A stretch of 64,000 nt of DNA from positions 3,534,001 through 3,598,000 of the forward strand of contig JAPFFF010000004.1 in assembly GCA_039105265.1 (NCBI GenBank). Reading direction: 5' to 3'. This document shows positions 7,644 to 17,260 of the stretch, in pieces. Source of the DNA: Tritrichomonas musculus. Taxonomy: Eukaryota; Parabasalia; Tritrichomonadida; Tritrichomonadidae. The translations under genes were made by a program, and so were the position numbers. The notes below the pieces were generated by a model. The model worked only from the letters and a program-made list of their open reading frames with translations, had not been told where the DNA came from and did not search any database. The first letter of the stretch is position 1. Every line of letters begins with the position of its first letter.

Positions 7644-9119
7644 TCAATTTTCAAAGAAAAATTTTATTAAAAAAACAATTATAAAATTCAATATAAAAAG
7701 TTTATTCATCGAATTTTCAATATCAATTGATTCCTTTAATTGTTTAAAATAGAAGATGTCTTCTTCTATCAATTGAATTAATTGAACTTCCATGTTATTT
7801 ATGTAGAATCCATCAGTTTCTTGATTGTAATACATATTTACATATTCTAAAATTTTCTTGTCATCTTTGAAACCACTGAATTGTTTAATTGTTCGGATTG
7901 CATATGTTTTATCGTCAAAACTCGTTTTTTGTATTTCATCCTCAGAAACAAATTCATGGTCAATTGAGAGTTCATTGAATTGATATTCAGGGTTTAAACT
8001 TAATTGAGGAAGGTCTTTGAAAGAAGCTCCATTGAACAGTCTATGTATACAAGGGATGTCAATATTGTAGAGTTCACTTTCAATTTTATTTTGTCCACAT
8101 GAGCAATTATCTTTTGTAGTTTGATAGAATAAACATTGATTAATCATTTCTTCGTTATTCAATGACTGTTTTTGCCTAAGTGTCTTAATTCTGGTGTATT
8201 TATAATTGTGGGAAAACTTTTTGTTTATGCTCTCAAATTTTGAATTCAAACATAGAAAAGTTCTGAATAGTGAACTATAAAATGTATTTCTTCTGGGAGT
8301 TTTTCTATTAATTTGCCCGTGTGTGGATTCCAATGTATTGGTCGTTGAGGGTATTTTGTAAAGTCGTCTTTGGAGCATGGAAACTTCGTCCCATCTGCTT
8401 TGGTTTTGAATAATAATTTGGTCATTAATGTACAATAAACCAATTTTTTTCAAAACTTTGTTAATTTTTTTCAGTACTCCTGAATTTTCAGTGCAGAACT
8501 TTTTGAATTTATTTGTTAAAAGTGACATTGCACTTTCAAGATCTTTTTGGCTAGTGCATTTTATAAGTGTAATGGCTTCAAATGAATAGTCCATTTTCTT
8601 TATACTAACAATAAAATGCTGCAAGCAAGATAAATGTACCATTTTAAAGGTTTTGCATATTGAAAGAAGAGATTTCCCCTGGTCTGACTCTAGAACTTTT
8701 CCTTCAAAATTCAGATTGAGTTTTTCACTAGTTGTATTTAAAAGTTTACTATCAAGGTCAATATTTTCACCTTTCCCAAAGGCGAAAGCAATTGAGAGGC
8801 TTGAATTAGAAATAGTTGCCATCAAAATTGAAGTTACATATTTAGATATAACTTTCCAGGTTGTATCTAAAATGTAACCATTTATTGTTATATTATCATT
8901 TGAATATAAAAGTGACATTGCTTGTGGAAATATAAAAACACCTCCAGTTATGTAGTATTCATTTTCATCAATAATACAAGTGGGTAACTTAAACTGAACA
9001 ACTTTTGGAGCTAAAAAAAGTTTTAAATAACCTTTCATTTCAATTGAATTTAGGTCTTCAAAAGATTGAATCTTTTTTTGATCATAAAATAAAAAGTTTT
9101 CAAAATATTTGAATAGCAT
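7644..9119 (-). CDS. MULE transposase, catalytic and SWIM part
   Basis: 491 aa from the first ATG after an in-frame TAA. It carries the Mutator-type DDE triad: D85 in ILDTTW, D146 in LESDQGKS and E264 in NTLESTHGQ, with H168 in CLQHF as in many MULEs. A C-terminal SWIM zinc motif follows (C339-S-C341 ... C357-I-H359). The enzyme would cut the element at its 64-bp TIRs. The upstream frame (9225-9677) is in the same register and only 35 codons away, so the two belong to one original transposase of about 677 codons. The TIRs bracket the gene closely. Family confidence is high; activity of this copy is doubtful. Confidence 0.8.
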   Translation of the reverse strand: MLFKYFENFLFYDQKKIQSFEDLNSIEMKGYLKLFLAPKVVQFKLPTCIIDENEYYITGGVFIFPQAMSLLYSNDNITINGYILDTTWKVISKYVTSILMATISNSSLSIAFAFGKGENIDLDSKLLNTTSEKLNLNFEGKVLESDQGKSLLSICKTFKMVHLSCLQHFIVSIKKMDYSFEAITLIKCTSQKDLESAMSLLTNKFKKFCTENSGVLKKINKVLKKIGLLYINDQIIIQNQSRWDEVSMLQRRLYKIPSTTNTLESTHGQINRKTPRRNTFYSSLFRTFLCLNSKFESINKKFSHNYKYTRIKTLRQKQSLNNEEMINQCLFYQTTKDNCSCGQNKIESELYNIDIPCIHRLFNGASFKDLPQLSLNPEYQFNELSIDHEFVSEDEIQKTSFDDKTYAIRTIKQFSGFKDDKKILEYVNMYYNQETDGFYINNMEVQLIQLIEEDIFYFKQLKESIDIENSMNKLFILNFIIVFLIKFFFEN

Positions 9120-9224
9120 TTCTGTATCGTCATTAAACGTAAGACCATGCCTACAAATTTTTTTAGCGAAAAAATTGAATATTTTTGAAAACTCATATTT
9201 ACCAATAAATAATAATGATGTTTT

Positions 9225-9677
9225 TTACAACAAAGTTTTTGAGCTGTTTAAAAAAATCGGAAGAGTATAAATATAACGAACATGTCTTTGAACTCTTGGA
9301 TATTTCAAATATGTATTATATCTGGAACCACAATAGCTTAAAAATGTTTGATCTTCTCTTAAACAAGCTTCTTTTAATTGTTTTGTTGATATTTTAACGA
9401 TTATACAGTTCGAAATGTTGACTATTATATAATAATCTGGATTTGAGTCTGATTGGAAGTGAAATGTTTTATCTCCATTAGGTTTGATAGAAATTGAGTG
9501 TTCTTTAGTACAATAATTATGTATTTCATTTAAAAATAAAGATAAAATCGTATATGTCCACATTCCATTTTGAGTTGGATAAATAGGAAATGTTTGAGTG
9601 AATCTTTGGTCATTAACTAAATCAAGTCGATAAAAAAGCGTTGTAAATTGAATATGAATTTCTTCGTCTTCTATCAT
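9225..9677 (-). pseudogene. N-terminal part of the MULE transposase, ended by an in-frame stop
   Basis: 150 codons beginning MIEDEEIHIQFTT. It is in the same minus-strand frame as the 491-aa catalytic part, separated from it by a TAA at 9225-9227 and 35 further open codons. This region is where MULE transposases carry their DNA-binding N-terminal domain; no clear zinc-finger pattern is visible here. The start lies about 40 bp inside the right TIR, as expected. A TCATAA sequence directly before the ATG may serve as initiator. The simplest reading is a single nonsense mutation in a DNA-transposon gene. Confidence 0.65.
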
Positions 9678-9977
9678 TTATGATAAAGAGTGGATAAAAT
9701 TAAGGCCAGCCACAACCGTATATTTTCATTTAATTTTTTGAATTAAAATTTTGGAAAAAGTGCGGGAAAAAAAAATCTATCAAAAAAAAATTTATAAATT
9801 TCATAGGGGTAATTTAAAAATTTTGAAAATTTTAAGGGAGCAGTCTCATTTTGAATTTTTATAACTTTTTCACAATTTTTGAATAGGAAATAAATTGATT
9901 TTTTTCAATCAATAAAATAGATATATACATATTTTATATATTATTAGTTTTCATAAACATCAGAGAATATATATATA

Positions 9978-10435
9978 AAGGCAAATCATAGAATTCATTA
10001 GACATGATGAATATTCCTTTAATTTTTTGACACCAGTAATTTTGATGATTATTATTTTAGACATATCTTTTTAAATAAACAATAAAATGAGTAAACATTT
10101 TCTCAACTTATAAAATGTTCATCTACTGAGGTATTTAAACTGTATTACTTTTAGTTATCTCTATGATGTAATTTGCATAAATCACAAAAACCATACCATA
10201 AAAACGCTTAATTACGATGTAATTCGTTCGATTTACCTTAAATGCATGATAGGTTTTTATATTTTTATATTAGATATATATATAATATAAATATAATTAA
10301 AAAAAGTTGAGAAAGCATTTATGTAAATTAATGATTTTTCATTGAGATGCTTTTAAAATAAAATTATTCAAAATTACTGGTGTCAAAAAATTAAAGGAAT
10401 ATTCATCATGTCTAATGAATTCTATGATTTGCCTT
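9978..10435. mobile_element. Element B: 458-bp MITE with 68-bp TIRs and TA duplication
   Basis: TIRs at 9978-10045 and 10368-10435 match over 68 bp (AAGGCAAATCATAG... ), with TA on both sides (9976-9977 and 10436-10437). A TA target suggests a Tc1/mariner-type helper. There is no coding capacity. A second weak inner dyad (TTTTCTCAACTT near 10090 against AGTTGAGAAAGC near 10306) extends the foldback character. Confidence 0.8.
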
Positions 10436-10443
10436 TATATATA

Positions 10444-12099
10444 GGGTGTCCAAAAAATTCGTAGAATCGATATTTTTGTTATGTACGAATAAAACTCATT
10501 AAATTTTATTTTGTAAATATGTTCCTTATACTAAAGCCTACATATTGTAAAAAACAGATTTTTTCAAAGTTTCATTAATCATGAATTATAAAGCTTTTTT
10601 ACTAAGAATAATAAAATGGCATCTAAAAATGAAATTAATATTTTCACAATTACGGATGAATGAATCCATATTTTTTTGTATATTATAAATACTTAAGATG
10701 CATTGTAATAAATTATTACCTTAATATCAATACAACAAGTAATAATCATTTTATATTTAAATGATGAAATTATTTGTCATTCTTTTTTTCATTTCATATG
10801 TCATCTTTTTTCAAAAAAACATTAATAAAAATAAATGGAAATATTATTACTTGTATATATTGAATACATATTTACTGTGCAATTGTATCTTTCAATTGCA
10901 TATATTAACTGATTCGAATCTTTTTGTTTATATGGAGAATTAAAACTTTTTCAAATTAACGTACAATAACCGATAATAACGTACGAACATAAATGAATTG
11001 AATAGCTTTGAATATAGAGTAAGAAAGCTGAAATATTATATGTGAATATTACAGAAAATGAATGATTCATTTCATTTATAGAATGAGTTATTGCCTTTTT
11101 TTTAAAAAAAATTTGAAATAAAACTCAAATGTTTTTTCATTTCAAAAAAAAAGAGGTATTCACCTTAAGTGACTTAACGGTCATTTTTCTTCTTTAAAAT
11201 GTATTTTTAATTTTTTGAGCTAAATACAGATTATTTTTATTTCTTTTTATCATCAAAATAATCTATAAAATGTTTAAATGACGATTTGAATATTAAATTG
11301 AAGAAAAAATCATATTTTAGTTAACAATATAATTATATCATTTTATTTATAACATCGAATATATTTTGGATATCTTCATTATTCCAAAGTATTGTCACAA
11401 TAAATGAAAATTTCTAATTATTTCCTAATTCAGAAACTGCAAAATCTGCATTCTTCATACTTTCAAACCCAAAAAGCATTTTTAAAGAAAAACAGATGAT
11501 AACTTCAAAAATTGTCTTTATATGATTCTATATCTTTAATATAATGATTATATTGGCTATGAGAATTTATTCCTAGAAGCATTAGTGATTTTATGCGGCC
11601 AATTTTTTGGAAAATATGTTTCATTTATTAGACTCAAAAAAAAAATAAACGTTTTTTAACGTACATATAATTACAAAAATATTCAAAATTTTTAATAAAA
11701 TTAAAGTTGCATTTTGGAACATTTTTCTTTCAATTTTTTTCTACGATATTTTACGGTTTTGAATGGCTCATAAACATTGAAAAAAATAATTTTTTTTATA
11801 AAATCGAATTTTCTCAAAAACTAGCGCATAAATAATTTTGCAATTTTTAATGTATCATTTATTAAATAAATGCGCTTTAATTTTTATATTTTTTTAAAAA
11901 AATACAGTCAAAATCCTCAAAGTGAATACCTCTAAAAAAAATTTCAAATCATTCCAATTTTTCATCTCATTTATGATTCTTTTTGCTATTGATAAATAAT
12001 ATATAATAGACCTAATACTATATATATCAACTAGTTAAAAATAGATAATTTCATTTTTCAAAGAAAAAAATAGAAATTCTACGAACTTTTTGGACACCC
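10444..12099. mobile_element. Element C: mariner-like element, non-coding
   Basis: TIRs of about 26 bp, GGGTGTCCAAAAAATTCGTA at the left and its near-exact complement (TACGAACTTTTTGGACACCC) at the right, flanked by TA at 10442-10443 and 12100-12101. The TA target and the GGGTGTCC end are typical of Tc1/mariner elements. The 1.66-kb interior is very AT-rich and shows no transposase; the only frame above 60 codons (10761-10943) is low-complexity. Element D lies inside it. Probably a decayed or non-autonomous copy. Confidence 0.7.
11152..11933. mobile_element. Element D: probable MITE inside element C
   Basis: AGAGGTATTCAC at 11152 is repeated inverted at the right end (GTGAATACCTCT ending 11933), with partial similarity continuing a few bases inward. 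Runs of about eight A flank each end, which could be a target duplication of hAT or Mutator size or simply local A tracts. No coding capacity. The short repeat makes this call less certain than A-C. Confidence 0.5.
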
Positions 12100-12309
12100 T
12101 ATATATATTCTCTGATGTTTATGAAAACTAATAATATATAAAATATGTATATATCTATTTTATTGATTGAAAAAAATCAATTTATTTCCTATTCAAAAAT
12201 TGTGAAAAAGTTAAAAAATTCAAAATGAGACTGCTCCCTTTTAAAAAAAATATCTTTTCATTTAAAAATGTCAAAAAACAATAAGAATTTATCTGATAAT
12301 TTTTATTCT

Positions 12310-14130
12310 TTATTTTGATCCTTTTCTAAAAAGGATTGATTCATCAAATTCAATATCATAATCAATCACTTCTATAGATTGATCAAATAATGATAAATGA
12401 ATAAAATACTCTGTCCGTCGTTCATTTGTTTCTTCTGGAATGATTTTATATGGAATTAATTCATTTGCAATCGAGAATTTAGATGTCCCATATACACCTG
12501 CTTCTAAATTAAATACTGGATTGTCTTTTGTTAGTTGAATATATAAAGACGGAGCCTGGAATGCGACTGCTGCTGAAAACCTGACATTTGGCTGGACAAG
12601 AACAGAAGTTGTTGAATTTGTCAATGAGTAATCTTTAATTGTAAAATAACACAAAAACTTTCCATCTTGAATTTGTTGAAAATTATATCGACAAGCGATG
12701 TTAAAAGCATTTTGATCAATAGGTATAACAGTGTTCCTTTCTTGAACTACATCAACTAATAAATCCTCATTGATTTTAAAATAGCCTTGATTTTAGTTTG
12801 AGGAGAAATTAGCATGCTTTGTTCAAAAGTCCATTCTGGAGTTTCTGGTGTTAAAGTTATATTATAAACAACAGCTGGAATTTGAACTAGAACTTTAATT
12901 TGTGAATCTTTCCAAAGAAATCTATTCCTTTCTTGAGTAATTATATATGTTTTTCTATACGTAATAGTTGGATATTCTTCATCTGGTTCGAATTCTGAAA
13001 TATTAATAACAGGAAATGGAATAATTAACGGAATATCTTGAACTATTTGTAAATTTTCCATTATAAGAGGAGCAATACGAACATATGTATTTTTAGCTAT
13101 TGCTTTACCTTCTGGCCATGTTAAAGAAGGATTTGAAAAATCAACATCATGTTGAAAAAGTTCTGGTAATGAGACTGGTGGTGAACGAAAACTGATTCTT
13201 GAACCTATTGCTGGAATTATACCATCACAAATCCATTCAGGGTGTTGTTCATCTAAAGTAATCTCGAATTTTGTTGCTGATAAATTATGTATGAAAGATA
13301 TTGAAGAATCTGAATAAAAATAATACGGAGATTCTGTTTAACTGATTGAGGGAAATGATAATAGAATAAATTTGGATCTTCTTCGTCTTGATCTGAACTG
13401 GAAGCTTGAGTCAAGTTCAATATTATAGGTAAATTAAAAGATGTAGATACTGTATTAGGTTTAACGATAATTATATTTGATAACAAATTCGGATCAGTCT
13501 GAATTTTGGAATCTTTTGAAATATAAAAATCATGATCTGGAGAATATGAATTATTTTTAAAATCTAAAGAAATATTTACAACTTCAGGATTTACAGGACC
13601 AGGAGGTACAGGAGGATTTTTAAATTTAAAGGTTGAACCAGCAGCTAAGGATATATTGTGAGGAATAGGTAGATTTTCTACAACTAAAAATTCACCATAA
13701 TTAAAAATTAATGAAAAATCAATAGGAGTTTCATTATCAATACTTTTAATTATTGTTTTTCCTGAAAATATATTAGTACGATTTATTAATTTTATGAATG
13801 TATTCTTTTTTGGAGGTTCTGTTAGTTTGAAATTGAGCAGATTCAAATCAATGAATGGAAGCTGAGGTGGATTTTTGCCTGTATTAGACAAATCAAGTAG
13901 ATTTTCTTCTTCTCTTTCAGGTAAACATATGACTGAACCTTTTTCTATAAATATATTCGAATTAAAAATAAAATTATTAATTAAAGATGTAAAATGTAAT
14001 GTAATAATTTTAGTAAAAGGTCCCGGTTCTGGTGGTGGAGGAAATGGAATTGGAAAAGATCCATTGAACAAAATATTAATATCAGTATTAGGATTTATAA
14101 ATATTTTTAAATTACCAAAATTTAATTTAA
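12310..14130 (-). pseudogene. Degraded repeat-protein gene, left portion
   Basis: Minus-strand sequence with strong coding character but broken in several places. The readable stretches show a loose repeat of 40-60 residues with proline-rich turns (FPPPPEPGP, NPPVPPGPV) followed by beta-strand-like text (VNISLDFKNN, DFYISKDSKIQ), suggesting an elongated beta-structured protein. No family is recognised and no signal peptide or membrane segment is seen. The same protein style resumes at 16.45-17.25 kb on the other side of the TTAA transposon, so the transposon landed in this gene. It may be host-derived or part of a virus-like element; the sequence does not decide. Confidence 0.45.
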
Positions 14131-14389
14131 GGGTGAGAAAAAAAAAGTTTACACTCAATATTTTTTACAAATATTATATAAATTAGATAACAAATAATAC
14201 GTTGAATATTTTAAAAATAAAATTATCTAAAATAATTATTTTTTATTTTTGATTATATCAAATCCAAAAACTAAAAGATTTGGCAAAAAATAAACTTAAT
14301 ATTACTAAATATACAAATCCGTTCTTTCATTATTCTAAAGGAATTATTCTGGTATTTTCATTCTTCTTTAATTATTTATGAAATTTCGA

Positions 14390-14472
14390 AAATCTGCCCA
14401 ATTTGATAAAGAATCTGTTAATCTATATTAAATCTGCCCATTTTTTTAAATATAAGAGGTTAAATCTGCCCA
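14390..14472. repeat. Three direct copies of AAATCTGCCCA
   Basis: AAATCTGCCCA occurs at 14390-14400, 14430-14440 and 14462-14472, inside the left subterminal region of the TTAA transposon between TIR and gene end. No inverted copies were seen near the right TIR. Subterminal direct repeats are often transposase-binding sites; here that is inference. Confidence 0.6.
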
Positions 14473-14617
14473 TTTATGATATCATTTTGGTGAAAAAATA
14501 ATTATATATAATATAATTCATAAAACAAAAAAAAAAGTAAATTTAATATATAAAACCTAGTTTTTAGTTATTTTTTTAAATCATAAAATAAGAAAAAATA
14601 CAAATATTTAAATTTTT

Positions 14618-15934
14618 TTATTCATTATCTTCGCAATCTTTTTCAATTTTAGAACTTGTATAATCTCCTGGCTGCGATTTATTTTTTGCTCTGTTTTTTC
14701 TTCGTAGTTGATTTTTTCTTTTCCTCATTTCAGGAGTCCTTCTTTTTATATTATATGTTCTTCGCGAATCATAGTAATTTACGATCCTATTCCAACAAAC
14801 AGCTGGTGGTTTAGGTGCCTCTGTAATTTCGAGGAACTGATCATAAAAATTTGGTTCATTATGCTTTAAAACTGCTGATGAAACGCCCATTTCGTAGTGA
14901 TAATTAGTAAATGTTTTCGGCATTATTCTACCAATCTCTGCATTGAAAGATTCACATCTTTGTGTCGTATTTTGTGTAGATATTTTACGGATAATGGCAG
15001 ATTCGTTGGTAATAAATTCTAATAATTTTACAATTAAAATTGAATGGTTTACACCAGTTTGCCAATAAACATCGATATCTAGCTCTCCGTGATGACAAAA
15101 GTCGTGCAATCCAACACAATGGTATGCAAAATTCTCCCATTCTTTAACGCGTTGATCATCATTTTCAATATCTAAAATAATATTTAACCAATGTTTTAGA
15201 TGAGGAAGTAAACCTCGAAATGGCTGCTTAATTATATAAGTAGCTCCATTTTCTATATATTGGAAATTGTTATTTGTGTCAGTGAAACTTTTCCATCGAT
15301 TATCAAGATTTTTACGATAATGGCCTGGGTCAAATCGCTCTGTCTCAGGATCAAAACCAAATTCTTCTAGAATGTGCCAACTTTTATTGTCCATGTCTCT
15401 TGCAAATGTTTTGATATTATTTAATGATCCATCATTAGCCATATCAGTCAAGCAGGATCGAAGGCCCTGGCTTTCCATCATATTAGAAGCACCATTGAAA
15501 TTTGAATTCGTCTTTCCTTTACCTTCTTTGATACAATTAGAAAATTTGAGAATCTTTCCTGTTATATAATCAATCCAAGATGTCGTTGATTCAGATCCAT
15601 TTTTCTGTCCGCTCCAACGAGTGTCTGTTGAAGCGAATCCAGACATTTCACGCCTCGCGTTTTCACAGCTTTTATTTGCGTAATTCACCATCTTCTTCTC
15701 AACATGCGGTAGAAGAGATGTAGTTTTTGTCAGGCTTTCATGATTGACACCACATGAATCAAGAACTAAAGATACACGATTCATAGAAGAGTTTGAAACC
15801 AAGCCCGAGAATATCATTGATTGCGATGAAACCTTAGATGGAGTTGCGGGAGGTTCAACTACTTTCTTTTGCTTTTCTATGTTATCTAAGCGTGCTTGTC
15901 GAGCAGCAGATGTTTGATTTCGTCTTGCGCGCAT
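14618..15934 (-). CDS. DDE transposase of the TTAA element (Kolobok-like)
   Basis: 438 aa, intact. A basic, disordered N-terminus (1-95) precedes a catalytic core: D104 in FASTDTRWSG, a second Asp at D180 or D182 in ARDMDNKSW, and E328 in QRCESFNAE, an order typical of DDE/D transposases. SNMMESQGL (around 150-158) and GHYRKNLDNRW (204-214) are further conserved-looking blocks. The C-terminus is Lys/Arg-rich and could hold a nuclear signal. Upstream, about 20 bp before the ATG, is GGCGCCAAA, half of the palindrome found at the RING gene at 54. The enzyme would mobilise the 2.3-kb element around it. Being a transposase is well supported; the superfamily is moderately so. Confidence 0.65.
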   Translation of the reverse strand: MRARRNQTSAARQARLDNIEKQKKVVEPPATPSKVSSQSMIFSGLVSNSSMNRVSLVLDSCGVNHESLTKTTSLLPHVEKKMVNYANKSCENARREMSGFASTDTRWSGQKNGSESTTSWIDYITGKILKFSNCIKEGKGKTNSNFNGASNMMESQGLRSCLTDMANDGSLNNIKTFARDMDNKSWHILEEFGFDPETERFDPGHYRKNLDNRWKSFTDTNNNFQYIENGATYIIKQPFRGLLPHLKHWLNIILDIENDDQRVKEWENFAYHCVGLHDFCHHGELDIDVYWQTGVNHSILIVKLLEFITNESAIIRKISTQNTTQRCESFNAEIGRIMPKTFTNYHYEMGVSSAVLKHNEPNFYDQFLEITEAPKPPAVCWNRIVNYYDSRRTYNIKRRTPEMRKRKNQLRRKNRAKNKSQPGDYTSSKIEKDCEDNE

Positions 15935-15953
15935 TTTTTTTGCTTAAATTCTT

Positions 15954-15962
15954 TTTGGCGCC
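15954..15962. promoter_or_regulatory. E2F-like half palindrome upstream of the transposase
   Basis: TTTGGCGCC (GGCGCCAAA on the gene strand) lies about 20 bp before the transposase ATG. It repeats nine of the twelve bases of the site at 42-53. GGCGCC is rare in this AT-rich DNA, so two promoter-proximal copies are notable. Confidence 0.3.
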
Positions 15963-16446
15963 ATTCCTATTCTCTCAAATTTTCTGAAATAAACAATTAA
16001 TAAAATCAATACTCAATTTTTTTTTACTTAATTATTCATTTTTTATTAAATTTTTTCATAAAGTTAAAAAATTTTAAATATTTTAACAATAATTCCATTT
16101 TATATTTGCGTTTTAAATCATTTATTTATGATAAAAAAGTGAATTGAAGTTTTTCTCTTTTTATTTTTTTAAATCTAAATAATAAAACAAAAAAAGGCTT
16201 CTGTTATGCTATTTATCATCTGATAAATAAATGATTTGTAAGTGGATTGTAACCTAAGAACATCAATTGATTGAGCTGTGCTCCATTTTTTGTGCTTTGA
16301 AAAAGTTTTAAAAAGTATTGAAAAAGTGAAATTAAAATCAAGTTAATCTCAGCGAAAACGAAAATTCAAGATATAGTTTATATTTAATTTAAGCTTTTTA
16401 TGACTTGTATTTTAATGTAACAGAAAGTTTTTTTTTTTTCTCACCC

Positions 16447-17260
16447 TTAACAGATGAAGTTAAATAATCAAAAGTTAATTAAGAATTGTTAAGAGTTTTT
16501 CTTGCATTCTGAGAAATATATATAATTTGGAATACATGAAGAAGAAATCTTTATTTCAGAATTTCTTTTAATTTTTGAATCATTACTAAATTGTACTTTA
16601 TTATGATTAAAATTTAATTCTTCATTAATTAATTTATAATCTTTATTATCATAAATTTCTCCAGTTCTTATAAAATAATTTCTATAAATAGGTATCAAAT
16701 AAGAATTTATTTCAAGAGCTGGTCCTGGTTGTTTTAAATATGATTTATCTAAATGGTTATCATTACGTTTACGCATAAAATAAAATGATGTTGATGTTTA
16801 TTAAATAAAATTAGAATTATAAACTACATTAACAAAACCATTAAATATATAAGGTGTCAAATAATCCTTGTTATTTGAAGGAAAAATTATAATTTAAATT
16901 GTTTCATTTGGTTCAAGTTTAAAAACTCCTGGAATATTAAAAACAGTTTTGTCAGATTGATTCAAAGTTTCTGTAAAATAAATTATTTTTCTATTCATAT
17001 ATTGATTAAATTTGTTTACTGGTGAATAGTAAAATATTCCAGGAGTTTTATTTTACTATTCATATATTGATTAAATTTGTTCCAAAATATTTAGGAACAA
17101 AATCATAATATTCAGATGGGAAAAATGATGAATATAAATACTTAAGTACAACAATATTAAAAAAAGGAGGAGGTTGGTTTGATATCATTAACGGAATCAG
17201 TTCTAATTCATCATTATTTTAGGTTATCGATATTGGAATTGTCATATATAGACTTATATC
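16447..17260 (-). pseudogene. Degraded repeat-protein gene, right portion
   Basis: Minus-strand sequence in the same style as 12310-14130, again broken in several places. The longest readable piece (16489-16776) includes QPGPALEINSYLIPIYRNYF; further pieces near 16.9 and 17.1 kb carry FNIPGVFKLEPNETI-like text. It abuts the right TTAA of the transposon, which supports one gene split by the insertion. Local inverted and direct duplications (16922-17081) show additional rearrangement. Function unknown. Confidence 0.35.
16922..17081. repeat. Interleaved inverted and direct duplication
   Basis: AAAACTCCTGGAATATT (16922-16938) is repeated as a perfect inverted copy at 17033-17049. A 26-bp segment starting CTATTCATATATTGATT (16991-17016) is repeated directly at 17056-17081. 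The interleaving fits a template-switch event during replication. Confidence 0.65.

Larger units (their letters stand above)
7548..9781 (-). mobile_element. Mutator-like DNA transposon (MULE) with 64-bp TIRs
   Basis: Near-perfect terminal inverted repeats of about 64 bp lie at 7548-7611 and 9717-9781, beginning GATAGATTTTTTTT and ending ...AAAATATACG. A run of nine A borders each side, matching the 8-11 bp duplication of Mutator-type elements, although a homopolymer is weak proof. A partial direct copy of the inner TIR (CCGCACTTTTTCAAAA...) follows at about 7618-7648. The single gene inside, on the minus strand, is a MULE transposase. At 2.23 kb the element is nearly complete; TIR identity suggests a fairly young insertion. 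The transposase frame has one in-frame stop, so this copy probably cannot make full-length enzyme. Confidence 0.85.
9836..12238. mobile_element. Element A: foldback MITE opened by nested insertions
   Basis: Left arm from 9836 to about 9976 and right arm from about 12101 to 12238 are near-perfect inverted copies of one another, roughly 140 bp each, starting GGGAGCAGTCTC and ending CAGAGAATATATA. A 6-bp duplication TTTTAA borders both ends (9830-9835 and 12239-12244). Without the inserted DNA the two arms would meet at a TA-rich centre, so the original element was an almost pure palindrome of about 280 bp. Elements B and C now sit at that centre. Confidence 0.8.
14131..16446 (-). mobile_element. 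TTAA-flanked DDE transposon (Kolobok-type candidate), looks complete
   Basis: TIRs GGGTGAGAAAAAAAAAGTTT (14131-14150) and the complement at 16423-16446 differ only in the length of the A run. TTAA is duplicated exactly outside both (14127-14130 and 16447-16450). It carries one intact transposase gene (14618-15934). TTAA targets are used by piggyBac and Kolobok elements; the transposase text looks unlike piggyBac and closer to Kolobok/ISL2EU-type enzymes, but that is from memory only. Clean ends plus an intact gene imply a recent insertion. It interrupts the degraded repeat-protein gene. Confidence 0.8.

Noticed and set aside
10761-10943. 60-codon frame inside element C
   Set aside because: Low-complexity Phe/Ile/Asn text from AT-rich DNA, no transposase motif.
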